NCBI GenBank assembly: GCA_940747215.1
Contig: CALNWS010000031.1
Span: 1-50,480 of the forward strand
Length of the DNA stretch: 50,480 nucleotides
DNA from: an uncultured Paraburkholderia sp.
Lineage (GTDB): Bacteria; Pseudomonadota; Gammaproteobacteria; Burkholderiales; Burkholderiaceae
Direction of reading: 5' to 3'
In this document: positions 39,232-48,986 of the stretch, one piece after another
Numbering within the stretch: the first letter of the stretch is position 1
How the letters are laid out: each line of letters begins with the position of its first letter
Program-made: the position numbers and the translations under genes
The notes under the pieces: generated by a model
What the model saw: the letters and a program-made list of their open reading frames with translations, nothing else
Told to the model about the DNA's origin: nothing
Databases searched by the model: none

Positions 39232-40666
39232 ATGCGCGGCATGACCGCGTTCGGCATGCTTTTGGCCTTCGCGTTCGCGTCGTACGAATTGCCGCGGCAG
39301 CTTTTTGCGGCGGGCGCGCCTGACGAAGTGGCCGTGATCGCCGTGAACGGCGCAATCGGTCCGGTAAGCACCGATTTCATCGTGCGCAGCCTGCAACGCG
39401 CGCAGCTTGCCATACTGCAACTCGACACGCCCGGCGGCCTCGATACGTCGATGCAGCAGATCATCAAGGCGATTCTGGCCTCGCCCATGCCGGTCGTCAC
39501 GTTCTCGCGCCCGGCGGCGCGCGGGCGGCGAGCGCCGGCACCTATATCGTCTACGTGAGCCACATCGCGGCGATGGCATCCGGCACCAACCTCGGCGCGG
39601 CCACGCCGATTCAGATCGGCATGGGCGGCGACAAAGCGCCGGACAAAGGCCCGGTGGGCCTGACGCAGAAACCGCCGGTTGCGGGCAGTTCGGCAAACGC
39701 TTCGGCGTCGGCAAGCGCATCGGCCGACGCCCTGCCGCTCGACACGCGCTCCACCGAAATGCGCAAACAGGTGCATGACGCCGCCGCGTACATTTGCGGA
39801 CTCGCCCAATTGTGCGGCCGCAACGCCGACTGGGCGGAGCGCGCGGTACGCGAAGCCGTGAGTCTTTCCGCGACGGAAGCGCTCGCTCATCACGTGGTCG
39901 ATCTGAACGCGCGCGACGTGCCCGACCTGCTGCGTCAACTCGACGGCCGCACGGTGCCGACCGCGAGTGGCAACGTCACGCTGCACACGGCGCACGCCGC
40001 CGCCGTCACGTTCGAGCCCGACTGGCGCAGCCAGTTTCTCGCCGTCATCACCGACCCGAACATCGCGCTCGTGCTACTGATGGCCGGCATGTACGGCCTC
40101 TTCTTCGAATTTGCGAATCCGGGCTTCGTGCTGCCCAGCGTGGTAGGGGCGATCAGTCTGCTGATGGGCCTTCTCGCGATGCAGATGCTGCCCATCAACT
40201 ACGTCGGCCTCGGGCTGATCTTTCTCGGCATCGCGTTCCTGATCGGCGCGTTTATGCTGATCGACACCAACGTGCCCGGCTACGGCATTCCGCTGCCGAT
40301 GATCGCCGCCGTGACCGTGTTCAGCATGGTGTTCGTGCTCGGCGTGTCGCGACTCGCACTGCGCGCGCGGCGGCGTCCCGTGGTGACGGGCTCGGAAAGC
40401 CTGATCGGCAGTGTCGGCGTGATGCTGGACGACGGCTTGCTGCCTCGTAACGGACATGGCGCGCAGGATGCACAGGAGCGCTCGCCGGCTGGGCGCGCGT
40501 GCAGGGCGAGCGCTGGCGCGTGTGCGGCGAGGCACCCGTCGAGGCGGGCCATGCGGTGCGCGTCATCGCGCGTCACGGCCTAACGCTGACCGTCGTGCCC
40601 GAAGCCGCGGCCGTGCACGAGCACGAGCACGAGCGAAAGCGCACGGAACGTCGAGGAGAACACTGA
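39232..40666 (+). pseudogene. NfeD-family membrane serine protease, frameshifted
   Basis: The likely start is ATG 39232 (signal-anchor MTAFGMLLAFAFASYELP); an in-frame ATG at 39151 is an alternative. ClpP-like protease blocks are VAVIAVNGAIGPVSTDFIV, LQLDTPGGLDTSMQQIIKAI and, after a shift near 39515, GTYIVYVSHIAAMASGTNLG. Multi-span helices (LVLLMAGMYGLFFEFANPGF) and a C-terminal OB-like NfeD domain follow, the latter out of frame after about 40450 ([20 protein letters not shown]). TGA 40664-40666 overlaps the slipin ATG. NfeD proteases cleave stomatin-like partners. Confidence 0.85.
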
Positions 40667-40869
40667 TGATCGGTTTTACATTTGGCTTCACCAGCATTCT
40701 GATTCTGCTCGTGGCGGTGCTGATCGCATCGTCGATACGGATTTTCCGGGAGTACGAGCGCGGCGTCGTGTTCATGCTCGGGCGTTTCTGGAAGGTCAAG
40801 GGCCCGGGCCTCGTGCTCTCATTCCGATCGTGCAGCAGGCCGTGCGCATGGATTCTCGGCAGCGAATAA
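40666..40869 (+). pseudogene. slipin/stomatin-like protein, only the N-terminus left
   Basis: ATG 40666 is coupled to the nfeD stop (TGATG). [20 protein letters not shown] is the membrane anchor, and [21 protein letters not shown] begins the SPFH domain. A frameshift near 40820 disrupts [12 protein letters not shown], and homology then ends. About 190-200 residues of the SPFH and C-terminal coiled-coil region are deleted before the cytochrome gene at 40969. Confidence 0.8.
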
Positions 40870-40968
40870 GACACTGAAGGCGGGCGATTCGCGGTGTCCA
40901 TTCTGCTCTGGCACCGTTTATCATCCGGAGAATGATAAAAAGATCGACCCACCCCAGGAGTTCTTCAA

Positions 40969-41518
40969 ATGCCTTACAGCAATAGTTCGAGCCGCGTCTC
41001 GGACCATGCGGACCGCTCACGCGCTCCACCATTTTTTCCACTGGGCGATCGTCCTTCTGATCGCGCTGGCCTACTTGGCGATCGAGATTCGTGGACCGAA
41101 AGGCAGCGATAGCCGCGTGTTCTTGAGCAACGTCCACTTCCTCGCGGGCAATCTGGTTCTGGCACTCGCGGTGCTGCGACTGCTGTGGCGTCTGTGGGCC
41201 GGCGCACTGGACGAAATCGACAGCAACCGCGTGCTGGCTTTTCTCGCGCGTGCGGCGCACCTCGCGCCTACCTTTTCATCTTCGCGCAACCCATTCTCGG
41301 CATTCTGATGATCAACACGGGCGGACATCCCGTCTCGCTCGCGTGGGTCAATATCCAGCTATACGGTGGTGGGTGCCGATCCGGTTGCGCGTCCGCTCAT
41401 CAAGACCGCGCACGGGTGGCTTGGCAATGCGTTCTACTGGGTGATCGGCGTGCATGCACTTGCGGCGATCGGCCACCATGTCGTGTTCAAGGACCGCACG
41501 CTGCGCCGGATGATCTAA
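40969..41518 (+). pseudogene. cytochrome b561, frameshifted
   Basis: The start MPYSNSSSRVSDH at 40969 is followed by ALHHFFHWAIVLLIALAYLA, FLSNVHFLAGNLVLALAVLR and, after a shift near 41258, YLFIFAQPILGILMINTGGH. A further shift near 41365 precedes VARPLIKTAH and HALAAIGHHVVFKDRTLRRM to TAA at 41518. The histidines expected to bind two b hemes are present across the fragments. The original was a membrane electron carrier of about 180 residues. Three indels inactivate it. Confidence 0.85.
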
Positions 41519-41645
41519 GCGCGGGTAACGTTCGCATGGCGTTCGCACAGCGCGCGCAAACGCATAAAGCAACAGCCGGCAGTTGGCTGCCGGCTGATCC
41601 GTCGGATTGCATCGGAATGCGCGCGGTATGTCGCGCGCGGTGGCA

Positions 41646-41843
41646 CTAGCTACGCCAGTTCGCTTTGTAGAAGCGCACGTAGCCGAGGCATTGTGCACGC
41701 GTTTCGGAAAGCAGCCGGCGTGTTGCCGCTTCGATGCGCGCGCGATGCATGTCGAATGCAGCCACCATGTCTTCGAGGCGCGGCGAGGCGGTACCGTAGT
41801 GGTCTTCCAGTGCTTCCGCGGTAATCGCGGCCTCAACTTTTCA
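41646..41843 (-). pseudogene. DUF1488 protein, C-terminal half (separated by inversion)
   Basis: Read on the minus strand this stretch encodes AITAEALEDHYGTASPRLED, MVAAFDMHRARIEAATRRLL and SETRAQCLGYVRFYKANWRS, ending at TAG 41646-41648. It has no start codon. It is the C-terminal two thirds of a DUF1488-type protein. The matching N-terminus lies immediately to the right on the opposite strand (41855-41955). Together they give a normal protein of about 90 residues. Confidence 0.75.
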
Positions 41844-41854
41844 GGCGGACTTCC

Positions 41855-41955
41855 ATGCAGATCCTGTTCCCCAACGAAACTCCTGAGTACTCAGATCGCG
41901 AGCTTACCCTAGCGTTCCCGGCAATGATCGATGGGGAAAGGGTGGAATGCGCGCA
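41855..41955 (+). pseudogene. DUF1488 protein, N-terminal part (inverted)
   Basis: ATG 41855, preceded by AGGCGGACTTCC, encodes MQILFPNETPEYSDRELTLA and FPAMIDGERVECA on the plus strand. After VECA the frame becomes unrelated (HGLRLMRAP). In DUF1488 proteins VECAITAEALEDH is continuous, and ITAEALEDH is found on the opposite strand ending at about 41838. A local inversion of about 115 bp (roughly 41841-41955) accounts for both halves. Confidence 0.75.
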
Positions 41956-42335
41956 TGGGTTACGGTTGATGCGCGCACCAATTGCTTCTGGTCGTGTCAG
42001 CGTTCTCTCCTCCCTGATAGTATGCCGGCGACACGGGCTGATCATGGCGCACGGGCGGCACCCTGAAGTGCGCTTGAGTTCGCGCCGCGCGGAGATGCTC
42101 TGATTCACTTTAGACGAGTTCAGCCGCGGCGCAAGTTTTCTTCCTGAATTCCCGCATCGGATGCCGCGTGCACTCTGCGCACGCACGGATTCACGTCGTG
42201 GCCTCCGTTTTTTCCCTGCCGTGCGCGGCGCGCTTCGTCCTGTAATATCGGTGTTCGGCCTCGTGCGCGCATGTTGCGCTGCGGCAATCGACGGTGGGCG
42301 ACGCACCCGCCGCTTCCGATCACCGGAGACAAGCC
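41956..42335. other. 380-bp region between the inverted DUF1488 piece and the acoR-like gene
   Basis: No gene is recognised. On the minus strand, GGGAGGAGAG near 42013-42022 looks like a ribosome site without a following start codon; it may have been the leader of DUF1488 or another lost gene. The right end holds the GGAGA leader of the gene at 42336. Confidence 0.4.
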
Positions 42336-44254
42336 TTGACCCAACGATCCGCCACGCCGCCCGTCATCGGCCGGCATGATGTCATCGCGCAAGCTCACGC
42401 CCGCTCGCTCGAAATCGGGCTGCGCGCTTCGTAAACGCCGGACTTTCATCCGCTGCGCCAGCCCGCATTGCGCGAGCTGCTTGAACGCAACCAGTCGCTC
42501 TACACGCACGCGTTGCCAGTGATGGAAACGCTCCATGCGCAGATCGTCGATACGCAAAGCATGGTGCTGCTCACCGACAATCGCGGCGTGATCCTGCACA
42601 GTCTCGGCGACAGCGACTTCGTCGAAAAAGCGAATCGCGTTGCGTTGTGTCCGGGCGTTTCGTGGGCGGAAGCGGATCGCAGCATGAACGCGATCGGCAC
42701 GGCGCTCGTCGACGGTCAGCCCGCGGTCGTGCATGCGGGCGAACATTTTCTGCATGTCAATCGCATTCTCACGTGTTTGTGCGCACCCATCGCCGATCCG
42801 TTCGGCCGCACCATCGGCGCGCTCGACGTGAGAGGCGACAAGCGCGGTTTTCACAAGCACACGCTTGCGCTCGTGAGGATGTCGGCGCAGATGATCGAGA
42901 ATCATCTGTCCTCCAATCAATTCGCCGAAGCCGTGCGCGTGCACTTTAATGCGCGCGCGGAATTTATCGGCACGCTGTTCGAAGGTCTTGCCGCGTTCGC
43001 GCCGGACGACACTTTTCTATCGGCCAATCGCAGCGCGCTCTTCCAGTTCGGCCGGCCGCTCGCCGAATTGCAGCGGCAGCCAGCCGTTCGATGCTCTGTT
43101 CGGCTCGGCGTTCGCGCGGATTTTGCAGCAGCTCGCGCACGCGCCCGGCGAAAATATCCAGTTGACGCTGCCAAGTGGCGTGCGCGTCGTCGCGCGCGCT
43201 TACCAAACAGTCCGACGCAAAGCAGGACAACGCACAGCCCGCCGTCACGCTGCAAACGCTCGACACCGGCGACGCGCAAGTGGCCGCGATTCTGTGCCGC
43301 GTCGCGAAGCTGCGCGGCCGAGATATTCCGATTCTCGTCCTCGGCAAGACAGGCCCCGGCAAGGAGTGGCTCGCGCGCGCAATTCACCACGACTCGCCGC
43401 GGCGCGATGCGCCATTTATCGCGCTGAACTGCGCGTCGTTGCTCGATACGCTGATCGAAGCCGAACTGTTCGGTTATGAAGACGGCGCATTTACCGGCGC
43501 GAAAAAGCGCGGCAGCGTCGGCAAGGTCGTGCAGGTGGATGGCGGCACGCTCTTTCTCGACGAGATCGGCGACATGCAGCACGCGCAGCAGGTGCGTCTG
43601 ATGCTCGTGCTGCAGGAACGCACGGTGACGCCGCTCGGCGGCACGCGCACCATTCCGGTCGACCTGCACATCGTTTGCGCGACGCACCGCGATCTGCGCG
43701 CGATGATCGAAGCGGGCACCTTCCGCGAGGATCTGTAATACCGCATCAACGGTCTCGTGCTGACCTTGCCGCCACTACGCGAGCGCACCGATCTCGCGAC
43801 GCTCGTCGCGTACATGCTCGCATTGCAGCCGGATAACGAAGGCTTGCCGCGTCGCGTGTCCGAGGAAGTGCTCGCACGTTTCGAGCAATGCCGCTGGCCG
43901 GGCAATCTGCGGCAACTCGCGAACGTGCTGCGCACCGCGAACATCATGGCCGAAGGTACGCAGCAGATCGAACTCGAAGATCTGCCGGACGATTTTCTGC
44001 ATGATTGCGCGATCGTGTCGCCTTCTTCCGATGGCGTTCGCGGGGCCGCTGTGTCGTCGCAAGGCGCTGACGCACAGCAAGGCGGCACTTCTGGTGTCGC
44101 GCCGCCGTCGTCAGGCAGCATGGAGGACTGGCAGGCCACGCTGATCGCGCAGACGCTCGCGCGGCTCGACGGCAATGTGTCGGCGGCGGCCCGCGAACTC
44201 GGACTCGCGCGCAATACGGCGTATCGCTATTTGCGGCGCGACGCAACGCATTGA
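42336..44254 (+). pseudogene. AcoR-type sigma-54 dependent regulator, disrupted
   Basis: TTG 42336 begins MTQRSATPPVIGRHDVIAQA. A GAF-type sensor (DTQSMVLLTDNRGVILHSLG, NAIGTALVDGQPAVVHAGEH), an AAA+ domain and a C-terminal Fis helix (VSAAARELGLARNTAYRYLR) follow. Lesions: TAA at 42432-42434, frameshifts near 43080 and 43195, and TAA at 43736-43738 before YRINGLVLTLPPLRER. Walker A reads GKTGPGKE, where family members have GETGTGKE. GAFTGA for sigma-54 contact is retained. The original of about 640 residues would activate a sigma-54 promoter, probably for alcohol, acetoin or aldehyde catabolism. Confidence 0.88.
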
Positions 44255-44386
44255 GTGCCGGTCAGCGTTCGTGTTTTCGCAGCGCCGGGCGGCGCATGGA
44301 TGGCCTGCGGATCGTCCGTTTGCACGGCGATGAAGCGAGCGTGTAAAGTTTCGCGCAATGCGTAGCCCGTTCACACGACCCATACG

Positions 44387-44656
44387 ATGTCCGATTCCAG
44401 CCGCCCGCCGCAGGTTCGCGTCAAACCGCTCGGCCTGTCTTTCGAAGCACCCGATTCGCTGACGATTCTCGAGGCCGCCGGCTTTGCGAATCTGCGTCTG
44501 CCGCGTTCGTGCCGCAACGGCACGTGCCGCACGTGTTTGTGCAAAATGAACGAAGGACGCGTACGCTATACGATCGAATGGCCAGGCCTGAGCCGGGAAG
44601 AGAAGGCGGAGGGTTATATCCTGCCGTGCGTGGCGATTGCCGAAACCGACGTGTAG
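44387..44656 (+). CDS. 2Fe-2S ferredoxin-like protein, C-terminally shortened
   Basis: An 89-residue plant-type ferredoxin: SCRNGTCRTC supplies Cys42, Cys47 and Cys50, and ILPCVA supplies Cys81, so the cluster-binding set is complete. The stop at 44654-44656 arises because a base is missing after ETDV. In the next frame VIEVPDAEELPPR continues to 44697, the usual ending. The loss of about 14 residues may be tolerated. It may pair with an oxygenase or reductase elsewhere; no partner is in the window. Confidence 0.8.
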   Translation: MSDSSRPPQVRVKPLGLSFEAPDSLTILEAAGFANLRLPRSCRNGTCRTCLCKMNEGRVRYTIEWPGLSREEKAEGYILPCVAIAETDV

Positions 44657-44786
44657 TGATCGAAGTGCCCGACGCGGAGGAATTGCCACCGCGCTGAATG
44701 GCAGCGGTATCGTTCGGATCGCGAACCGCGTGAGCCTTGCCGTTGTTATAGCGGCGATCTGTTTGGCGGTTTTTTCCAGCGGCCTT

Positions 44787-44981
44787 TTAGCGGCCGCTGC
44801 CCATTGCTCGGACAATTTTCTTGTCGGTGTTGTACTGGCTCAGCGCATACACGGACCAGATTGCGGCAAGAATCCAGCCAATCAGCGTGATCTGCAGAAT
44901 CATGCAGATGATGCCCGCGATCGGACGGCCTATCGTGAAAAACTGGAACCACGGCAAGATGATGGTAAGCAGAAGACGCAT
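44787..44981 (-). CDS. YqaE/Pmp3-family small membrane protein
   Basis: A 64-residue hydrophobic protein from ATG 44981 (AGGAAA upstream). RLLLTIILPWFQFFTIGRPI and AGIICMILQITLIGWILAAI form two membrane helices, followed by WSVYALSQYNTDKK, the Pmp3/UPF0057 pattern. Such proteolipids are linked to membrane potential and stress responses in other organisms. The frame is intact. It stands alone between the ferredoxin and a DUF1653 remnant. Confidence 0.85.
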   Translation of the reverse strand: MRLLLTIILPWFQFFTIGRPIAGIICMILQITLIGWILAAIWSVYALSQYNTDKKIVRAMGSGR

Positions 44982-45054
44982 TCGGATTTCCTGGTGTTGG
45001 CCTCGAAGCTGGCCTGAGTGTGCAAACCTTGCCGGCTCGCGATGAATCGATCGC

Positions 45055-45271
45055 TCAATCAATCAGAGTGAAGTGCGGAACCTTCGCGCCGCCCAGTTCG
45101 ATCAGCTCGAAAAACACGGACGCGGGCCGTGTCCAGATCGTACCATTGCTCGCTTTGTACACGATCATCGTGACCGTGGGGTCGGATTCGAGCGTGGCCT
45201 CGCAGACGAGTTCATACTCGCCGCCCTTCCTTGTAGTGCCGGTAGCGCACCGGCTATGTCGCTGCTGTCAT
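45055..45271 (-). pseudogene. DUF1653 protein, nonsense and frameshift
   Basis: ATG 45271 gives MTAAT, then TAG, then PVRYRHYKEG. An extra base shifts the frame, and the family core continues in the adjoining frame as GGEYELVCEATLESDPTVTM, IVYKASNGTIWTRPASVFFE and a LIELGGAKVPHFTLID ending at TGA 45055-45057. The pattern YRHYKGGEYE...W.RP...F matches DUF1653. A CAG to TAG change and one insertion explain both lesions. Family function unknown. Confidence 0.75.
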
Positions 45272-45334
45272 GGCTTGTGTCCTGGTCCTTATGCCCTTAC
45301 GTCCTTGCGTTACCGCATTCTTTGATGGAAAGCG

Positions 45335-45976
45335 TCAGCCGCCCTCTTTCATCTGCTTCAGAATCTTGTAGACCGTCGCGCGGCCCATCGTCAGCACGGC
45401 GGCCACGTAGTTCGCGGAACTGCGTCCGCGAAACGCGCCTTGCGCATGCAGCGCCTCGACGATCTCGCGCTTGTGCTCGCGCGTGAGCGCGTTGATGCCG
45501 ATCTGCCGCTCGCGCAACCACGTGTGCAGATACGTATTGATGCGGTCCTGCCAGTCGTCGCGGAAGAGATCTTCCGCCGGCGCATCCGTCAGGTTGCCGC
45601 CTTTGATGAACAGATCGAGCGTGGAGCGCACGTCCTCGAACACCGCGACATTGAAGTTGATGCACAGCATGCCGGCCGGCTTGCCGTCGTCGAACAGGAT
45701 GTTGCTCACGCAGCGCATGCGGCGGCCGTCCCAGTTCAGCTTTTCGTACGGTCCGATCGTCTGGCCGCGCGCGGCGTAATGTACTTCGTCGAGCACCGAC
45801 GGCCCGCCCACTTCGAGCCGCGACAGATTGTTCACGAGGTACGCAATGGTCTGGTCGCGCAGATCGTGGATGACGACTTCGGCGCACGGGTAGAAGAGCG
45901 CGGCGATGCCGTCGGCGATGGGAGCGTAGCGCGCGAGCAGCAGATCTTTGACAGCGGACGGATTCGTGTTGCGCAT
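45335..45976 (-). CDS. YheO/DauR-type PAS and HTH transcriptional regulator
   Basis: An intact 213-residue protein from ATG 45976. Residues about 10-125 form a YheO-like PAS domain (LLARYAPIADGIAALFYPCA, VVIHDLRDQTIAYLVNNLSR, GMLCINFNVAVFEDVRSTLD). The C-terminal DauR-type helix-turn-helix follows (ALTREHKREIVEALHAQGAF, SSANYVAAVLTMGRATVYKI). Relatives regulate D-amino acid or other catabolic genes. The ligand here is unknown, and no target is adjacent. It is one of the few intact regulators in the window. Confidence 0.88.
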   Translation of the reverse strand: MRNTNPSAVKDLLLARYAPIADGIAALFYPCAEVVIHDLRDQTIAYLVNNLSRLEVGGPSVLDEVHYAARGQTIGPYEKLNWDGRRMRCVSNILFDDGKPAGMLCINFNVAVFEDVRSTLDLFIKGGNLTDAPAEDLFRDDWQDRINTYLHTWLRERQIGINALTREHKREIVEALHAQGAFRGRSSANYVAAVLTMGRATVYKILKQMKEGG

Positions 45977-46347
45977 GGGTCGGTCGCAATGTTCCTGGAA
46001 AGCGGCGGCAAAGTTCCGAGGCGGTGCTCTGCATGAGACGGTGTAAGCGAAAAAACAGGCAGCGGTGCAGGCGGTGCAAACGCTGCGTGACGAAGCGGCA
46101 GATCGGGCGACGTCGCGCATCATGCATGAGCCGCCTTTGCCGACTTTGCCACCTACGCCAGGCGCTCCTTGCTAGGCAACTCGCCATTGTAACGACCCCA
46201 TCCGGCGACCGCGACCGCTGCATCGTCATGGAGCTCAGTCAAACAGGGTGCGACGTAACCTAGCGGAGCTCCACAAGCCGATTTTTGACCGCGTGGCAGA
46301 CGGTTTTTTCGTGCGATAACGGATGCACCCTTTTCACGGAGTATCAG
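45977..46347. other. 371-bp intergenic region
   Basis: No gene is recognised. A GCGGTGCA direct repeat is present near 46053-46070. The right end contains the CGGAG ribosome site for the small gene at 46348. Confidence 0.45.
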
Positions 46348-46565
46348 ATGGCCGCGCTAGAAGCGTTTCGCGCCGTGCTGACGACGACGGCACGCCGGAA
46401 ATCATCAAGAATCACATCATCGATTCGCTGCAATATGCGCTGCGCAATTACGGGCAGGTCTTCACGTCGAAAGAAGTCGAATGGCTTTCCGTCTGGGATT
46501 ACGCTCGCATTCCGCTCGCCGCGTCGCGCGAATTACAGAAGCGCGTAGCCGAGACGTCGCGCTAG
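46348..46565 (+). pseudogene. small conserved hypothetical protein, frameshifted
   Basis: ATG 46348 with CGGAG upstream gives MAALEAFRAVL. The reading then shifts near 46380 to DDGTPEIIKNHIIDSLQYAL, RNYGQVFTSKEVEWLSVWDY and ARIPLAASRELQKRVAETSR, ending at 46565. The combined product of about 72 residues looks like a real small helical protein. One indel separates the first 11 residues from the rest. Function unknown. Confidence 0.65.
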
Positions 46566-47234
46566 ACACGCCGGATGCGTACTGGCTGCGGTCTTGGATG
46601 CGGCCGATCCGCGTCCGGCTGTTCCCGCGATGTTCCCGCGTTGCTGCTGGATGACTCCAGAACCGCATTCAACCCCGCGCGCTCGCGGTTCGCGTTTGAC
46701 GTTCCGCGCTCCTCTGCTGGCAGGCCATTCACCGTTACGCCGATGCCGCGCGCCCATCGCCCGCAAAGCCCCGCCGGCCGGACATTCCACTCTTCCATGG
46801 AACTTTTTGCTATTCAATTAGCTCTATTTAGGCAAAATAGTGGAATAGTTTCAATCCGTTTTTGCAGCATCTGGCACTGCCAACGCAGCATGCGGCGGTC
46901 TCAACCAGCTTCTCCGCACCACCCCCGACTGTTCGAGCGCCGCCCATCGGCGACCCCGTCACTCCGGCAATGCGCCGCCTGCATTCGCCGTCGCGAGTTG
47001 TGTAGCTGAGCTGTTCAGCTCCCAGTTAGAATTACGCGCCCGGTGTCTGTGCGACATCCGCGTCTTCTCCATCGAATCCGCGAATTGAGCGGCTGCGCTC
47101 AAGCCCTCACCATCGGGCCTGTGCCGACTTTTTCCATGGCGGCGCACCCACGAGCGCTGCGCCGCACCGGCTGTCGTGCCGCGCGTAACACGCGTGACAC
47201 TTCCGCCACGTAAGTAATATAGGATGCGAGCTTC
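46566..47234. other. 669-bp region without a recognisable gene
   Basis: No frame on either strand resembles a known family. An AT-rich island at about 46803-46860 stands out in GC-rich DNA and could hold a promoter. The right end carries the leader of the gene at 47235. Confidence 0.5.
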
Positions 47235-47517
47235 ATGAGTTCTGCTGTCAAGACGTACAAAGGCTATGAGATTCACCCGCTCGTCTACCCGCGCCGCAAT
47301 CCGGACGCGCAGACAAGCCGCAACCGGGACGCGGGTTACGGACGCGTCGGTGCGCATTTGCCGTGTGGGCGCCAATCCGGCTGCCGACGGCCGTGTGTTC
47401 CGCCTGCAGTACCTGTTTCCGTTCGACGACATGGGCAAGGCGCGCATTGCGTGCATGGCTCACGCCGAACAACTGATCGACGGCCGCGTGGACGGCCAGT
47501 CTGTCAGCGATCTTTGA
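47235..47517 (+). pseudogene. conserved Burkholderia-type hypothetical protein, frameshifted
   Basis: ATG 47235 starts MSSAVKTYKGYEIHPLVYPR and RNPDAQTSRNRDAGY. Near 47345 the frame shifts to DASVRICRVGANPAADGRVF, RLQYLFPFDDMGKARIACMA and HAEQLIDGRVDGQSVSDL, ending at TGA 47517. The joined product of about 94 residues has the look of a widespread small Burkholderia protein, but I cannot give its function. Confidence 0.65.
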
Positions 47518-47654
47518 GCGCGGCCGCCGGCGTATCGGGCCAGTGTCGTGCAGTAGCAGCGGGCTCGAAAAACCCGCGTTTTGACCCAATATGATGTTGT
47601 GATGCCCTCCTTGGACAACGCAACACCCCTTATCCCATCGACCAGGAGTTATGC

Positions 47655-47930
47655 ATGGCGAAAGAAGAACTGCTTGAACTTGACGGTATCGTCGACGAAG
47701 TACTTCCGGATAGCCGCTACCGCGTCACGCTCGACAACGGCGTGGTGGTTGGCGCTTATGCATCCGGACGCATGCGCAAGAACCACATCCGTATCCTCGC
47801 GGGCGACCGTGTCACGCTGGAACTGTCGGTCTACGACCTGACCAAGGGCCGCATCAACTTCCGTCACAAGGACGAGCGTTCGTCCGGTGGCGGCGGCGCC
47901 CGCACCAACGCGCCCGTGCGTCGCCGCTAA
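47655..47930 (+). CDS. infA: translation initiation factor IF-1 (Burkholderia second copy type)
   Basis: A 91-residue OB-fold protein: [60 protein letters not shown] and [14 protein letters not shown] are the IF-1 blocks. The Gly/Arg-rich tail ([16 protein letters not shown]) is longer than in the 72-residue ribosomal-cluster IF-1, so this is probably an additional paralogue. AGGAG lies before ATG 47655. The frame is intact. No ribosomal protein genes are adjacent, which supports the paralogue view. Confidence 0.93.
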   Translation: MAKEELLELDGIVDEVLPDSRYRVTLDNGVVVGAYASGRMRKNHIRILAGDRVTLELSVYDLTKGRINFRHKDERSSGGGGARTNAPVRRR

Positions 47931-48133
47931 GGCAGCGCACAACAGGCACACCGTGGCTTCACGGCCTTCAGGAACAGCTGGTGCCTTTGCCTGACTCGAT
48001 GTTCAGCTTTGACTTGCCGCGAAGCCTTTCGCGCGCCCTCTCCGCTCTCCGGCTGGCAGTTTTAGCCTTTTAAGCCCGAGCGGCGCGCAGCGGCGGCGCG
48101 TCATTGCCAGCTCCACTTCCAATCAACTTCCCC

Positions 48134-48702
48134 TCAACTTCTCACTACGCCGAACACCGCCCCGAGATCTTCCTGAGCGGCGCTTCTGCGCATCTGTTCC
48201 ACCACCCGTTCCTCGAGTTCCACCAGATGCCCACGCATTGAGGCAAGCGCCGCGTGCAGGTCACCGGCTTCGAGCGCGTCGATGATCTCCGTGTGTTCGT
48301 CGGCGGAACACGTCGAGCCTTTCGACGGATTGAAGAGCGCCTTGTACAATTCCGTCTTCGCGACGAGTTGCCCGACAAGGCCGAGCAGTTCCGTGCCGCC
48401 CGCGAGTTCGGTCAGCAGTACGTGAAACTGCCCTGCGAGGCGCACTGATTCGTCGATCGTACCATTGCGCTGTGCCTTCTCTTCACTGCGCACATGCGCG
48501 CGCAGGTGCCGCTTGTGCAGCGAGATCGCGCTCGACGAGCTGCGCGCCCGGCCGCAGCCGGCCCCGCAGCAGCGCCGTGGTAATCGACGCATAGATTCAT
48601 TCGTGCCTCGACGCTGACGGCGTCGTTGGATGGCTTGCGCGCGGTTTCGCTCGCGGGCGTTTCGGTATCGGCGGACGAGGAGCGTCGTTGACGTGTGGCC
48701 AT
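48134..48702 (-). pseudogene. GntR-family (FCD) regulator, DNA-binding domain deleted
   Basis: ATG 48702 opens a Ser/Thr-rich N-terminus (MATRQRRSSSADTETPASET), and an out-of-phase segment encodes GAQLVERDLAA. The sequence then jumps to RHLRAHVRSEEKAQRNGTID of the FCD ligand-binding domain, which continues to QFHVLLTELAGGTELLGLVG, SADEHTEIIDALEAGDLHAA and the stop at 48134. About 75-85 residues covering most of the winged helix are missing at about 48500-48535, along with at least two frame changes. It cannot bind DNA. Confidence 0.82.
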
Positions 48703-48883
48703 GAAGTCGGTGAAAGGACGGAGCGATATCGCCGGGTATTCTAGTCGCGTCGACGGGGTATTGGTCCGCACCTCGTCCGCGGATTGCGCTTCGCGCTATC
48801 CCGCGAGCCGACAATTCACGCAATGGACGCCGTCACAACCACATGCCGACGAAATTCTCGAACTGCTTTGAAGAAGCCGCGAG

Positions 48884-48980
48884 TCAGTGAGCGTTGTTCG
48901 TGCGGCATTGATCGAGCAGTGCCACCAGTTCTTCGTCTTCCGAATTGGCTTCCGGGTCCATCTCCTTTAGGAGAGCAAGG
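48884..48980 (-). other. acidic C-terminal coding remnant next to the TIR gene
   Basis: One frame beyond the TIR-protein stop the minus strand reads LALLKEMDPEANSEDEELVA then LLDQCRTNNAH, ending at 48884. The composition looks like genuine protein. It may be the original C-terminus of the TIR protein shifted by an indel, or a lost downstream gene. Confidence 0.35.
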
Positions 48981-48986
48981 CTGCGC

